Shown: positions 15,848 to 23,334 of the stretch, piece by piece
Position numbering within the stretch: position 1 is the stretch's first letter
Layout of the letters: every line of letters begins with the position of its first letter
NCBI GenBank assembly: GCA_964545045.1
Contig: CAZJEN010000031.1
Location: 1-32,050, forward strand
Source: SIG307 sp964545045
Lineage (GTDB): Bacteria > Bacillota > Clostridia > Lachnospirales > Lachnospiraceae
DNA length: 32,050 nucleotides
Direction of reading: 5' to 3'
Made by a program: the position numbers and the translations under genes
Notes under the pieces: model-generated
Database searches by the model: none
Seen by the model: the letters and a program-made list of their open reading frames with translations, nothing else
What the model was told of the DNA's origin: nothing

Positions 15848-16411
15848 ATGGAAGAATATAGGCTGAATGACAAAGATATTCGGAAGATTATTTTTGACAG
15901 CTTCTTCGGTCATAAGGAAGAAAACCGAATATTAGAGGAATTCCCCATGGGAGACAGTCGTGCGGATATGCTTTTGGTAACGAAGACGAAGCTTATCGGC
16001 TTGGAAATCAAAAGCGACCGGGATTCTTTTGTGCGTCTGGAACGGCAGATACGGGATTATGAGAAATTCTTTGACACCAATTATCTTGTAGTGGGGACGT
16101 ATCATGTGGAAGAGGCGCTTCGTACCGTTCCGACTCATTGGGGCATTTATGAGGTTTACGAAACCGCAGACGGAACTTATGTGATGGAGTTGGTCCGTGG
16201 TGCGTCCATGGCATTAAAAGACAACACAGAAGAAAAGTTATATTTGCTTTGGCGGAATGAACTGATGAGGATTGTCCGGGACTATCGTTTGGCAAAAGGC
16301 AATCTTCAGCGAAAAGATAAGATGATAAGTAAAATCGTGAGAGGATTGACCGTACCGGTGATACAGAGTGAAATTTGCAGTGCGTTATTAAGCAGAGAGT
16401 ATAGAGAGTAA
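15848..16411 (+). CDS. Small nuclease-fold protein, sce7726-like
   Basis: 187 residues. The pattern ADMLLVTKTKLIGLEIKSDRDSF contains Asp40 followed by Glu53-x-Lys55, the D...ExK arrangement of the PD-(D/E)XK nuclease fold, and then LERQIRDYEKFFD. This resembles the sce7726 family of uncharacterised proteins. The C-terminal half is helical and basic. The ribosome site is weak. It follows pbuX by 24 bases, so it may be transcribed with the xanthine genes, though no functional link is evident. Nuclease activity is not proven. Confidence 0.65.
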   Translation: MEEYRLNDKDIRKIIFDSFFGHKEENRILEEFPMGDSRADMLLVTKTKLIGLEIKSDRDSFVRLERQIRDYEKFFDTNYLVVGTYHVEEALRTVPTHWGIYEVYETADGTYVMELVRGASMALKDNTEEKLYLLWRNELMRIVRDYRLAKGNLQRKDKMISKIVRGLTVPVIQSEICSALLSREYRE

Positions 16412-16427
16412 TAAAATGTAGCAATTC

Positions 16428-16466
16428 AAAGGGACTGTCGCATCTTAATGCGACAGTCCCTTTTGG
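16428..16466. terminator. Bidirectional terminator
   Basis: A perfect 16-pair stem (AAAGGGACTGTCGCAT and its complement) around CTTA, T-rich on both sides. It serves the convergent genes ending at 16411 and 16468. Confidence 0.85.
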
Positions 16467-16467
16467 T

Positions 16468-16653
16468 TTACATCTGTTTTTTTACGATGTCGTATTCGTT
16501 ATCAAAATGATAGTACGGGCATTCTCTTACGGTGCCGGACATAAGTCTGGAATAATCATCCTCGTCCATGCCGCCTGCCATACAGACATATTCTTCATAG
16601 TCTTCGTCATATCGGAAATTGCTGCAGGTATCGCAGCTGTATTGTGTACTCAT
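16468..16653 (-). CDS. Small Cys-rich protein (DUF6472-like)
   Basis: 61 residues with four cysteines (C7, C10, C24, C45) spaced like a zinc knuckle (CDTCSNF...VCMAGG...ECPYY), and many Asp, Glu and Tyr. It resembles the short Cys-containing Lachnospiraceae proteins named DUF6472; this is recognition by style, not search. AAGGAGG is seven bases before the ATG, so it is a real gene. It is monocistronic with its own extended -10. Confidence 0.75.
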   Translation of the reverse strand: MSTQYSCDTCSNFRYDEDYEEYVCMAGGMDEDDYSRLMSGTVRECPYYHFDNEYDIVKKQM

Positions 16654-16684
16654 AATAGCCTCCTTGAATGAAAGTCCTGGGGAT

Positions 16685-16693
16685 AGTATATCA
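16685..16693 (-). promoter_or_regulatory. Extended -10 promoter for the Cys-rich mini-protein
   Basis: On the minus strand, TGA followed by TATACT (plus positions 16685-16690), about 30 bases before the ATG. The -35 is poor. Confidence 0.45.
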
Positions 16694-16766
16694 TACTTTT
16701 TGCGATTTTCCAGCTCTTTTGTAAAAAAGCGGGGGATATCATAAACGGAAAGGTTTTATCTGAGGA

Positions 16767-16795
16767 TTGACATTTTGTACGGAAACTCATAAACT
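16767..16795 (+). promoter_or_regulatory. Promoter of the DUF5662 gene
   Basis: TTGACA (16767-16772), 17 bases, TAAACT (16790-16795). Confidence 0.6.
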
Positions 16796-16837
16796 TTAAC
16801 CGAGACAGAATTTTTTCGGAAATGAGAGGAAACTATA

Positions 16838-17392
16838 ATGGCAAACGTAGTACAGCGTTTTTTCGGACATTTGCATACGATTAATAAACATAAGCGCATG
16901 GTAATGAAGCATTGTTTTCGCTTGGGATTGTATAAGCGGGGATTGCTTCACGACTTGTCCAAATATTCACCGACGGAGTTTTTTGTGGGGGTGAAGTATT
17001 TCAGAGGTGATGTCAGTCCGAACAATGTGCAGCGGGAGGTAGAAGGTGTAGCGCTGGCCTGGATGCATCATAAAGGACGCAACAAGCACCATTATGAGTA
17101 TTGGATTGACTACAAAAAGGATGCGGAATGTGAGCTCGCGGGGATGAAAATGCCTTTGGAGTATGTGCTTGAGATGTTTTGTGACAGGGTAGCAGCCAGC
17201 AAGGTGTATAATAAAGAAAAGTATACACAGAAAGACCCGTTAGCGTACTATAAGCGAGGCGAAGGAAAATATCTTATGCATCCGGAAACGGTAGCTTTAT
17301 TGGAGAAGCTTCTTATCATGCTTGCGGAGGAAGGGGAAGAGGCAACTTTTTCCTATATTCGCAGGGAACTTTTGGAAAAAGTGAAAAAATAG
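16838..17392 (+). CDS. DUF5662 family protein
   Basis: 184 residues, cytoplasmic, helical. The motif LLHDLSKYSPTEF (His38-Asp39) and WMHHKGRNKHHYEYW give the histidine/aspartate pattern of an HD-type metal site, and the overall look matches DUF5662, common in Firmicutes. No substrate is known. GAGAGG precedes the ATG. It is monocistronic, ending shortly before the pfl promoter. There is no clear terminator between them, so some read-through into pflB is possible. Confidence 0.8.
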   Translation: MANVVQRFFGHLHTINKHKRMVMKHCFRLGLYKRGLLHDLSKYSPTEFFVGVKYFRGDVSPNNVQREVEGVALAWMHHKGRNKHHYEYWIDYKKDAECELAGMKMPLEYVLEMFCDRVAASKVYNKEKYTQKDPLAYYKRGEGKYLMHPETVALLEKLLIMLAEEGEEATFSYIRRELLEKVKK

Positions 17393-17437
17393 ATAAAAAA
17401 AGCTAAATAATATTGAACTTTTTGTAGAAAAGAGTAA

Positions 17438-17466
17438 TTGCTTTTTTGGAGGAAATGTAGTATAGT
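17438..17466 (+). promoter_or_regulatory. Promoter of the split pyruvate formate-lyase operon
   Basis: TTGCTT (17438-17443), exactly 17 bases, TATAGT (17461-17466). The predicted leader is about 45 bases. No Rex- or FNR-like palindrome was recognised around it. Confidence 0.6.
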
Positions 17467-17518
17467 GGTAGTCGCGTTGGAAAAACGTAATGCGAAAGGC
17501 ACGAAAGGAGTATTAGCA

Positions 17519-19612
17519 ATGCGAGAGGAATGGAGAGGTTTTAAATCAGGTGTATGGGAAAGAGAAATCAACACAAGAGACTTCATTCAGAAGAATTTTA
17601 ACCCTTACGAAGGAGACGAATCCTTTCTGGCAGGACCGACGGAAGCAACCAAGGCGCTGTGGGAACAGGTATTAGACTTATCAAAGCAGGAATTAGAAGC
17701 CGGTGGTGTACTGGATATGGATACCAGTGTGATTTCTACGATTACATCTCATGGACCGGGCTATTTAAATAAAGATAAGGAAACGATTGTAGGTTTCCAG
17801 ACGGACAAGCCGTTTAAGCGTTCTTTACAGCCGTACGGCGGTATCAGAATGGCAGCAAAGGCTTGTAGTGACAACGGTTATACCTTAGATCCGGAAGTAG
17901 AAGAGTTCTTTACGGTTCATCGTAAGACTCATAATGCAGGTGTATTTGATGCATATACCCCGGAGATGCGTGCATGCCGTTCCAGCCATATTATTACGGG
18001 TCTTCCGGATGCTTACGGAAGAGGTCGTATTATCGGTGACTACAGACGTGTCGCACTTTATGGTGTAGATCGTTTGATTGCGGATAAGGAAGATCAGAAG
18101 AATTCCACCCGTACCATTATGTACTCCGACGTTATTCGTGACCGTGAGGAGCTTTCCGAGCAGATTCGTGCGTTGAAGGATCTGAAGAAGCTTGGTGAGA
18201 TTTACGGTTTTGATATCGGTAAGCCGGCATCTAATGTACAGGAAGCAATTCAGTGGTTATACTTCGGATACCTTGCGGCTGTTAAGGAGCAGAACGGTGC
18301 GGCAATGTCTCTCGGACGTACTTCTACGTTCCTTGATATCTATGCACAGCGTGACCTTGCAGAAGGCAGATTTACCGAGGAGCAGATTCAGGAGTTTGTT
18401 GACCACTTCATTATGAAGCTTCGTCTGATTAAGTTCGCAAGAACTCCGGAATACAATGCATTGTTCTCCGGTGACCCGACCTGGGTAACCGAGTCTATCG
18501 GTGGTATCGGTATCGACGGCAGACCGCTTGTAACCAAGATGTCCTTCCGTTACCTGCATACCCTTAATAATCTCGGTGCAGCTCCGGAGCCGAACATGAC
18601 CGTACTTTGGTCCACCAGACTTCCGCAGGCATTTAAGCGTTACTGTGCAGCTGTATCCATCGCATCCTCTTCCGTTCAGTACGAGAACGATGACCTGATG
18701 CGTGTTACCCATGGTGATGACTACGCAATCGCTTGTTGTGTATCCTCCATGCGTGTAGGTAAGGAAATGCAGTTCTTCGGCGCAAGAGCAAATCTTGCAA
18801 AGTGTCTCCTTTACGCTATCAACGGTGGTGTGGACGAGATTACCAAGAAGCAGGTAGCACCGGAGTATCGTCCGATTACTTCCGAGTATTTGGATTACGA
18901 TGAAGTTATGGACAAGTACAACGCAATGATGAAGTGGCTTGCCCGTGTATATGTAAATACCTTAAATATCATTCATTATATGCATGATAAGTACTGCTAC
19001 GAGAAGTTACAGATGGCGTTGCATGATAAGAAGGTAACCCGTTGGTTCGCAACCGGTGTTGCGGGACTTTCTGTAGTTGCGGACTCTCTTTCCGCAATTA
19101 AGTATGCAAAGGTAAAGGTTATTCGTGATAAGGACGGCGTTGCTGTAGATTACGAAGTAGAGGGCGATTTCCCGAAATACGGTAACGATGATGACCGCGT
19201 AGATGATATCGCAAGAGACATCGTACACACCTTCATGCAGTATGTAAAGGGTAATCATACCTATCGTGGCGGTATCCCGACCACTTCCATTCTTACCATT
19301 ACTTCTAACGTTGTATACGGTAAGAATACCGGTTCCACTCCGGACGGAAGAAAAGCAGGACAGCCGTTTGCTCCGGGCGCAAACCCGATGCATGGAAGAG
19401 ACAAGAACGGTGCGGTTGCATCCTTGGCATCTGTTTCCAAGCTTCCGTTCCGCGATGCACAGGACGGTATTTCCAATACCTTTACGGTAATTCCGGGTGC
19501 ACTCGGTAAGGAAAGCGTAATTCTTACAAGTGATTTAGCAATTGATTTTGACGAGGGATGCTGCAGTCCGGCAACTCAGAACGCAGAGCCGGATTACGGT
19601 ACCGCAGAATAG
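17519..19612 (+). CDS. pflB: Pyruvate formate-lyase catalytic subunit lacking the glycyl-radical domain
   Basis: 697 residues against about 740-760 for a complete PFL. It splits pyruvate with CoA into acetyl-CoA and formate. The active-site pair Cys406-Cys407 is present in YAIACCVSSMRVGKEMQFFG, and the PFL landmarks PYGGIRMA and ANPMHGRDKNGAVASL are intact. The protein ends after VIPGALGKESVILTSDL with an acidic tail containing Cys681-Cys682. In one-piece enzymes the glycyl-radical domain with RVSGYAV would follow; here it is the next gene. ATG 17519 is chosen because AAAGGAG is eight bases before it. Inside the gene there is no frameshift or decay, so the split looks settled. Confidence 0.93.
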   Translation: MREEWRGFKSGVWEREINTRDFIQKNFNPYEGDESFLAGPTEATKALWEQVLDLSKQELEAGGVLDMDTSVISTITSHGPGYLNKDKETIVGFQTDKPFKRSLQPYGGIRMAAKACSDNGYTLDPEVEEFFTVHRKTHNAGVFDAYTPEMRACRSSHIITGLPDAYGRGRIIGDYRRVALYGVDRLIADKEDQKNSTRTIMYSDVIRDREELSEQIRALKDLKKLGEIYGFDIGKPASNVQEAIQWLYFGYLAAVKEQNGAAMSLGRTSTFLDIYAQRDLAEGRFTEEQIQEFVDHFIMKLRLIKFARTPEYNALFSGDPTWVTESIGGIGIDGRPLVTKMSFRYLHTLNNLGAAPEPNMTVLWSTRLPQAFKRYCAAVSIASSSVQYENDDLMRVTHGDDYAIACCVSSMRVGKEMQFFGARANLAKCLLYAINGGVDEITKKQVAPEYRPITSEYLDYDEVMDKYNAMMKWLARVYVNTLNIIHYMHDKYCYEKLQMALHDKKVTRWFATGVAGLSVVADSLSAIKYAKVKVIRDKDGVAVDYEVEGDFPKYGNDDDRVDDIARDIVHTFMQYVKGNHTYRGGIPTTSILTITSNVVYGKNTGSTPDGRKAGQPFAPGANPMHGRDKNGAVASLASVSKLPFRDAQDGISNTFTVIPGALGKESVILTSDLAIDFDEGCCSPATQNAEPDYGTAE

Positions 19613-19629
19613 AAAGGGAGCGATTAGTT

Positions 19630-19872
19630 ATGGCAGCAGATTTAAATCAGATCGACAATCTGGTAGCATTATTAGACGGATATGTAGAGCAGGGCGGACA
19701 CCACTTAAATGTTAATGTATTAAGTCGTGAAACCCTTTTAGATGCACAGGCACATCCGGAGAAGTATCCGCAGTTGACGGTAAGAGTATCCGGTTATGCG
19801 GTTAACTTCAATAAGTTAAATAAGGAGCAGCAGGACGAGGTTATTTCCCGTACATTCCATGAGGTGATGTAA
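19630..19872 (+). CDS. grcA: Stand-alone glycyl-radical domain subunit of pyruvate formate-lyase (GrcA/YfiD-like)
   Basis: 80 residues. It corresponds to the C-terminal domain of PFL, from LVALLDGYVEQGGHHLNVNV through the radical loop RVSGYAVNF (Gly55) to the usual end DEVISRTFHEVM. AAAGGGAG lies nine bases before the ATG and the gene is in a different frame from pflB, 17 bases after its stop. In E. coli the homologous GrcA is a spare part for damaged PFL. Here the catalytic subunit has no such domain, so this protein must supply the radical. The stop overlaps the activase start by one base, so the two are made in step. Confidence 0.92.
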   Translation: MAADLNQIDNLVALLDGYVEQGGHHLNVNVLSRETLLDAQAHPEKYPQLTVRVSGYAVNFNKLNKEQQDEVISRTFHEVM

Positions 19873-20696
19873 TGCAAGGATGGATTCATTCTGTGGAAAG
19901 CTTTGGTACTGTGGACGGTCCGGGACTTCGCATGGTAATTTTCATGCAGGGATGCCCGATGCGCTGTGCCTATTGCCACAATCCGGATACGTGGATGGAG
20001 AAGAGAGGTTCTTTTATGTCCACGGAGGAACTGATTGAAAAGTTTCTGAAGAACCGTACCTATTATAAAAACGGAGGAATTACGGTTTCCGGTGGAGAGC
20101 CGCTTTGCCAGCTTGATTTCGTAACGGAGTTGTTTCGTTTGGCAAAGAAACATGATATTTCTACTTGTCTTGATACTTCCGGAATTATGTTTCCGTATCG
20201 GAAGAAAGAAGACGGTTGGATTGTAGCGCAGAACGGAATTCACGATGCAATCAGAAGACATGGCACCGGTACGTTGCTGAAAGCCTACGAAGAGTTGTTG
20301 GCGGTTACGGATTTGGTGTTGCTTGATTTGAAGCATATGGATACGGAGGAACATCGGAAATTGACCGGACATTCCAACGGAGCGGTCCTTGCTTTTCTGG
20401 AATACCTGGAAGAGCGTAAAGTTCCGGTTTGGATTCGTCGGGTGGTGGTTCCGGGATATACGGATGATGATGCGGAATTGTTGCGTCTCGGAGAGTATAT
20501 CGGAGGTTTTTCCAACTTGCAGGCGGTAGAAGTATTACCGTATCATTCCATGGGTGTGTCAAAGTATAAAGAACTTGGCCTGAACTACAGATTATCCGGG
20601 GTACAGGATGAAAGCAAAGAGACGGCAACGGAGAAGAGAAAAATCATCTTACAGGGGATTCGAAATCGTCGCCAGTGTAATGTCTCAAAGGAATAG
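19872..20696 (+). CDS. pflA: Pyruvate formate-lyase activating enzyme (radical SAM)
   Basis: 274 residues, longer than the usual 240-250. The [4Fe-4S] ligands are C28, C32 and C35 in GCPMRCAYCHNPDTW, and the SAM-binding VSGGEPL follows. It abstracts hydrogen from the PFL glycine to create the radical, here on the separate 80-residue subunit. Between CLDTSG (about 99-104) and YEELLAVTDLVLLDLKHMD (from 139) there is an extra segment of roughly 25 residues (about 107-135, Lys/Arg/His-rich) absent from E. coli PflA. The start overlaps the previous stop (TAATG). A strong terminator follows. Confidence 0.93.
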   Translation: MQGWIHSVESFGTVDGPGLRMVIFMQGCPMRCAYCHNPDTWMEKRGSFMSTEELIEKFLKNRTYYKNGGITVSGGEPLCQLDFVTELFRLAKKHDISTCLDTSGIMFPYRKKEDGWIVAQNGIHDAIRRHGTGTLLKAYEELLAVTDLVLLDLKHMDTEEHRKLTGHSNGAVLAFLEYLEERKVPVWIRRVVVPGYTDDDAELLRLGEYIGGFSNLQAVEVLPYHSMGVSKYKELGLNYRLSGVQDESKETATEKRKIILQGIRNRRQCNVSKE

Positions 20697-20711
20697 TATA
20701 CTTGATTTATT

Positions 20712-20763
20712 AAAAACTTGTGCGATTTATTAGAAACGTTAATAAGTTGCACAAGTTTTTTTC
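20712..20763 (+). terminator. Terminator of the pfl operon
   Basis: AAAAACTTGTGC pairs with GCACAAGTTTTT, with an inner TTATTA-type stem, followed by a T run. Confidence 0.85.
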
Positions 20764-20825
20764 ATACAAAATTCATACAAATTTCGAAAAGGGAGATTGC
20801 CGAAAACAAAAAGAAATGGTATGAT
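20761..20825 (+). promoter_or_regulatory. Promoter of the IMP cyclohydrolase gene
   Basis: TTGCCG (20797-20802), 17 bases, TATGAT (20820-20825). Just upstream the sequence TTCATACAAA occurs twice with an 11-base period (20761-20781), one helical turn, a possible regulator site. Confidence 0.6.
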
Positions 20826-20879
20826 AAAAGTGGTTTATGAAAAAAAGAGCGCCGAAGAGGCGAGGAAAGAGGTAGCAGT

Positions 20880-21593
20880 ATGGAAATGAAATCCATTCAA
20901 AAGGAACTGAGCAGCAATTCTTATCCGGGCAGAGGTATTATTATCGGTAAGTCTCCGAACGGCAAGTATGCAGTGACCGCATATTTCATTATGGGAAGAA
21001 GCGAGAACAGCAGAAATCGTGTATTCGTTACCGAAGGTGACGGTATCCGTACGGAAGCGTTTGATCCGAGCAAGTTAAGCGATCCGAGCTTAATTATTTA
21101 TGCACCGGTACGTGTTCTCGGAAATAAGACCATCGTAACCAACGGTGATCAGACCGATACCATCTACGAGTTAATGGATAAGCAGCAGACTTTCGAGCAG
21201 GCACTGCGTACCAGAGAGTTCGAGCCGGATGCTCCGAACTACACTCCTCGTATTTCCGGTATTTTACATACGGGTGCAGGTTCTTACAACTATGCAATGT
21301 CCATTTTAAAGAGCAACAACGGTGACCCGAGCGGTTGCAATCGTTATACCTTTGCATATACCGATCCGAAGGCGGGCGAAGGACACTTCATCCACACCTA
21401 CATGGGTGACGGTAATCCGCTTCCGAGCTTTGAAGGTGAGCCGAAGCTTGTGAATACTGCAGATGATATTGATGCATATACCCAGCTTTTGTGGGAGAAT
21501 TTAAATGAGGAGAATAAGGTTTCCTTGTTTGTTCGTTACATTGATATCGTAACCGGTACTACCGAGACCAGAATCGTAAATAAGAATAAGTAA
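20880..21593 (+). CDS. purO: IMP cyclohydrolase (stand-alone, PurO-type)
   Basis: 237 residues. It closes FAICAR to IMP, the last step of purine synthesis. The family start SNSYPGRGIIIGKSPNGKYA and the region YFIMGRSENSRNRVF match the IMP-cyclohydrolase family related to archaeal PurO, unrelated to the cyclohydrolase half of ordinary PurH. AAGAGGT precedes the ATG. The next gene encodes the matching formyltransferase, so the two proteins together replace PurH. The gene symbol is by family analogy. Confidence 0.85.
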   Translation: MEMKSIQKELSSNSYPGRGIIIGKSPNGKYAVTAYFIMGRSENSRNRVFVTEGDGIRTEAFDPSKLSDPSLIIYAPVRVLGNKTIVTNGDQTDTIYELMDKQQTFEQALRTREFEPDAPNYTPRISGILHTGAGSYNYAMSILKSNNGDPSGCNRYTFAYTDPKAGEGHFIHTYMGDGNPLPSFEGEPKLVNTADDIDAYTQLLWENLNEENKVSLFVRYIDIVTGTTETRIVNKNK

Positions 21594-21638
21594 GCATTGT
21601 CAGAATAGAACAGTTTGATTGAACATAGGAGGCATGAC

Positions 21639-22817
21639 ATGAACGAATTCGAATTAAAGTACGGATGTAATCCGAATCAGAAGCCGTCCAGAATTTACAT
21701 GGAAGACGGCAGTGAACTCCCGATTACCGTATTAAACGGCAGACCGGGCTATATCAACTTCTTAGATGCATTCAACGGCTGGCAGTTGGTAAACGAGTTA
21801 AAGAAGGCAACCGGACTTCCGGCAGCAACTTCCTTTAAGCACGTTTCCCCGGCAGGTGCAGCGGTAGGTCTTCCGCTGACCGAGGTTGAGAGAAAGATTT
21901 ACTGGGTAGACGATATGGGCGAGTTGACCCCGATGGCAAGCGCTTATGCAAGAGCAAGAGGCGCTGACCGTATGTCTTCCTTCGGTGATTTTATTTCTCT
22001 TTCCGATGTATGTGACGAGTGTACCGCACGTATCATTAAGCGTGAGGTTTCTGATGGTGTTATCGCTCCGGGTTATACTCCGGAAGCTTTGGCTATTTTA
22101 AAGGAGAAGAAGAAGGGTGGATACAACGTGATCCAGATCGACCCGAACTACGTTCCGAAGCCGCTTGAGCGTAAGGAAGTATACGGCATTACCTTCGAGC
22201 AGGGCAGAAACGAGTTAAAGGTAGACGATGAGCTTCTTTCCAACTTCGTTACCGCAAACAAGGATTTGCCGGAGTCTGCTCGTATTGACCTTATCATTTC
22301 CCTTATCACCTTAAAGTACACTCAGTCCAACTCTGTGTGCTATGTAAAGGGTGGTCAGGCAATCGGTATCGGTGCAGGACAGCAGTCCAGAATTCACTGT
22401 ACCAGACTTGCGGGCAGCAAGGCTGACAACTGGTATCTTCGTCAGAACCCGAAGGTATTGAACCTTCCGTTCTTAGATAAAATCGGCAGAGCAGACCGCG
22501 ACAACGCAATCGACCTTTACATCGGTGAGGATTACATGGATGTATTGGCTGACGGCGCTTGGGAGCGTATCTTCAAGGAGAAGCCGGAGGTATTTACCGC
22601 AGAGGAGAAGCGTGCTTGGCTTGACACCATGACCGATGTTGCGCTTGGCTCCGATGCATTCTTCCCGTTCTCTGATAACATCGAGAGAGCATTTCGTAGC
22701 GGTGTTAAGTACATTGCAGAGCCGGGCGGTTCCGTAAGAGATGACCTTGTTATCGAAGCGGCAGATAAGCATAATATGGTAATGTGCTTCACCGGCATCC
22801 GTTTGTTCCACCACTAA
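21639..22817 (+). CDS. Phosphoribosylaminoimidazolecarboxamide formyltransferase (stand-alone AICAR transformylase)
   Basis: About 392 residues. It transfers a formyl group from 10-formyl-THF to AICAR. The motifs KYGCNPNQKPSRIY, SFKHVSPAGAAVG and KYTQSNSVCYVKGGQAIGIG, followed by GQQSRIHCTRLAGSKAD, are those of the transformylase part of PurH. The MGS-like cyclohydrolase domain that precedes it in PurH is missing. AGGAGG is six bases before the ATG at 21639; an upstream TTG start is unlikely. It lies 45 bases after the cyclohydrolase gene and is probably co-transcribed. Confidence 0.92.
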   Translation: MNEFELKYGCNPNQKPSRIYMEDGSELPITVLNGRPGYINFLDAFNGWQLVNELKKATGLPAATSFKHVSPAGAAVGLPLTEVERKIYWVDDMGELTPMASAYARARGADRMSSFGDFISLSDVCDECTARIIKREVSDGVIAPGYTPEALAILKEKKKGGYNVIQIDPNYVPKPLERKEVYGITFEQGRNELKVDDELLSNFVTANKDLPESARIDLIISLITLKYTQSNSVCYVKGGQAIGIGAGQQSRIHCTRLAGSKADNWYLRQNPKVLNLPFLDKIGRADRDNAIDLYIGEDYMDVLADGAWERIFKEKPEVFTAEEKRAWLDTMTDVALGSDAFFPFSDNIERAFRSGVKYIAEPGGSVRDDLVIEAADKHNMVMCFTGIRLFHH

Positions 22818-22826
22818 AAGCTTTAG

Positions 22827-22900
22827 GCGTAAATTTACGCAATAGCGGATTGACTGAAAGCGTAAAATGTGATACTTTTATAAGGTAAAAGCAGTTTTAC
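22827..22900 (+). promoter_or_regulatory. blaI-like promoter with GTAAA dyads
   Basis: A perfect 14-base palindrome of arms GCGTAAA/TTTACGC (22827-22840), a repeated half-site GCGTAAAA (22860-22867) and a dyad GTAAAA-GCAG-TTTTAC (22885-22900) surround a TTGACT (22850-22855) and a GATACT/TATAAG -10 region. These are candidate operators of the adjacent BlaI-family repressor. Confidence 0.55.
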
Positions 22901-22915
22901 TAAAGGAGGATAATT

Positions 22916-23275
22916 ATGCAGCGTTTTGGTATTGGCGAGATGGAAATGAAGATGGCAAAGCTGCTTTGGGACAGAGAAGGAATCGGTTCCGGTGCAGTAG
23001 TTAAGTTATGTGCGGAAGAGTTCGGATGGAAGAAGTCCACGACTTATACAATGCTTCGCAGACTTTGCGAGCACGGATTATTCCAGAATGTAAACAGCAT
23101 CGTAACTTCTGTAATGAGCGAAGAGGATTACAAGGCAAAGGTAGGAACCGAGTTAGTAAATGATAAGTTTGACGGTTCCCTTCCGATGTTTGTAGCAGCA
23201 TTCACAAAGGTGAATAAGTTGTCTGCAAAGGATAAGAAGGAACTGCTTGCAATCATCGAAGGTTCCAAGAAGTAA
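22916..23275 (+). CDS. BlaI/MecI/CopY-family transcriptional repressor
   Basis: 119 residues. The N-terminal winged helix (about 5-70) has the family pattern EMKMAKLLWDREGIGSGAVV and WKKSTTYTMLRRLCEHGLF; the C-terminal helices (about 75-119) serve dimerisation. In related systems an M56 membrane peptidase cleaves the repressor when an inducer is sensed. A BlaR1-like M56 gene lies downstream at 23797, separated by a terminator and a structured repeat. AAAGGAGG precedes the ATG. The signal is unknown; beta-lactam is only one possibility. Confidence 0.88.
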   Translation: MQRFGIGEMEMKMAKLLWDREGIGSGAVVKLCAEEFGWKKSTTYTMLRRLCEHGLFQNVNSIVTSVMSEEDYKAKVGTELVNDKFDGSLPMFVAAFTKVNKLSAKDKKELLAIIEGSKK

Positions 23276-23289
23276 GAATAAGAAAAGGT

Positions 23290-23334
23290 AAGATGCCATA
23301 TCTGCAATTTCGATTGTGGATATGGCATTTTTTT
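23290..23334 (+). terminator. Terminator of the blaI-like gene
   Basis: ATGCCATATC pairs with GATATGGCAT, inner CAAT/ATTG, followed by seven T residues. Confidence 0.8.

Noticed and set aside
17519..19630. Recent frameshift as the cause of the split PFL
   Set aside because: The catalytic gene has a distinct tail, and the second gene has its own ribosome site, start and complete domain, so a simple point mutation does not explain it.
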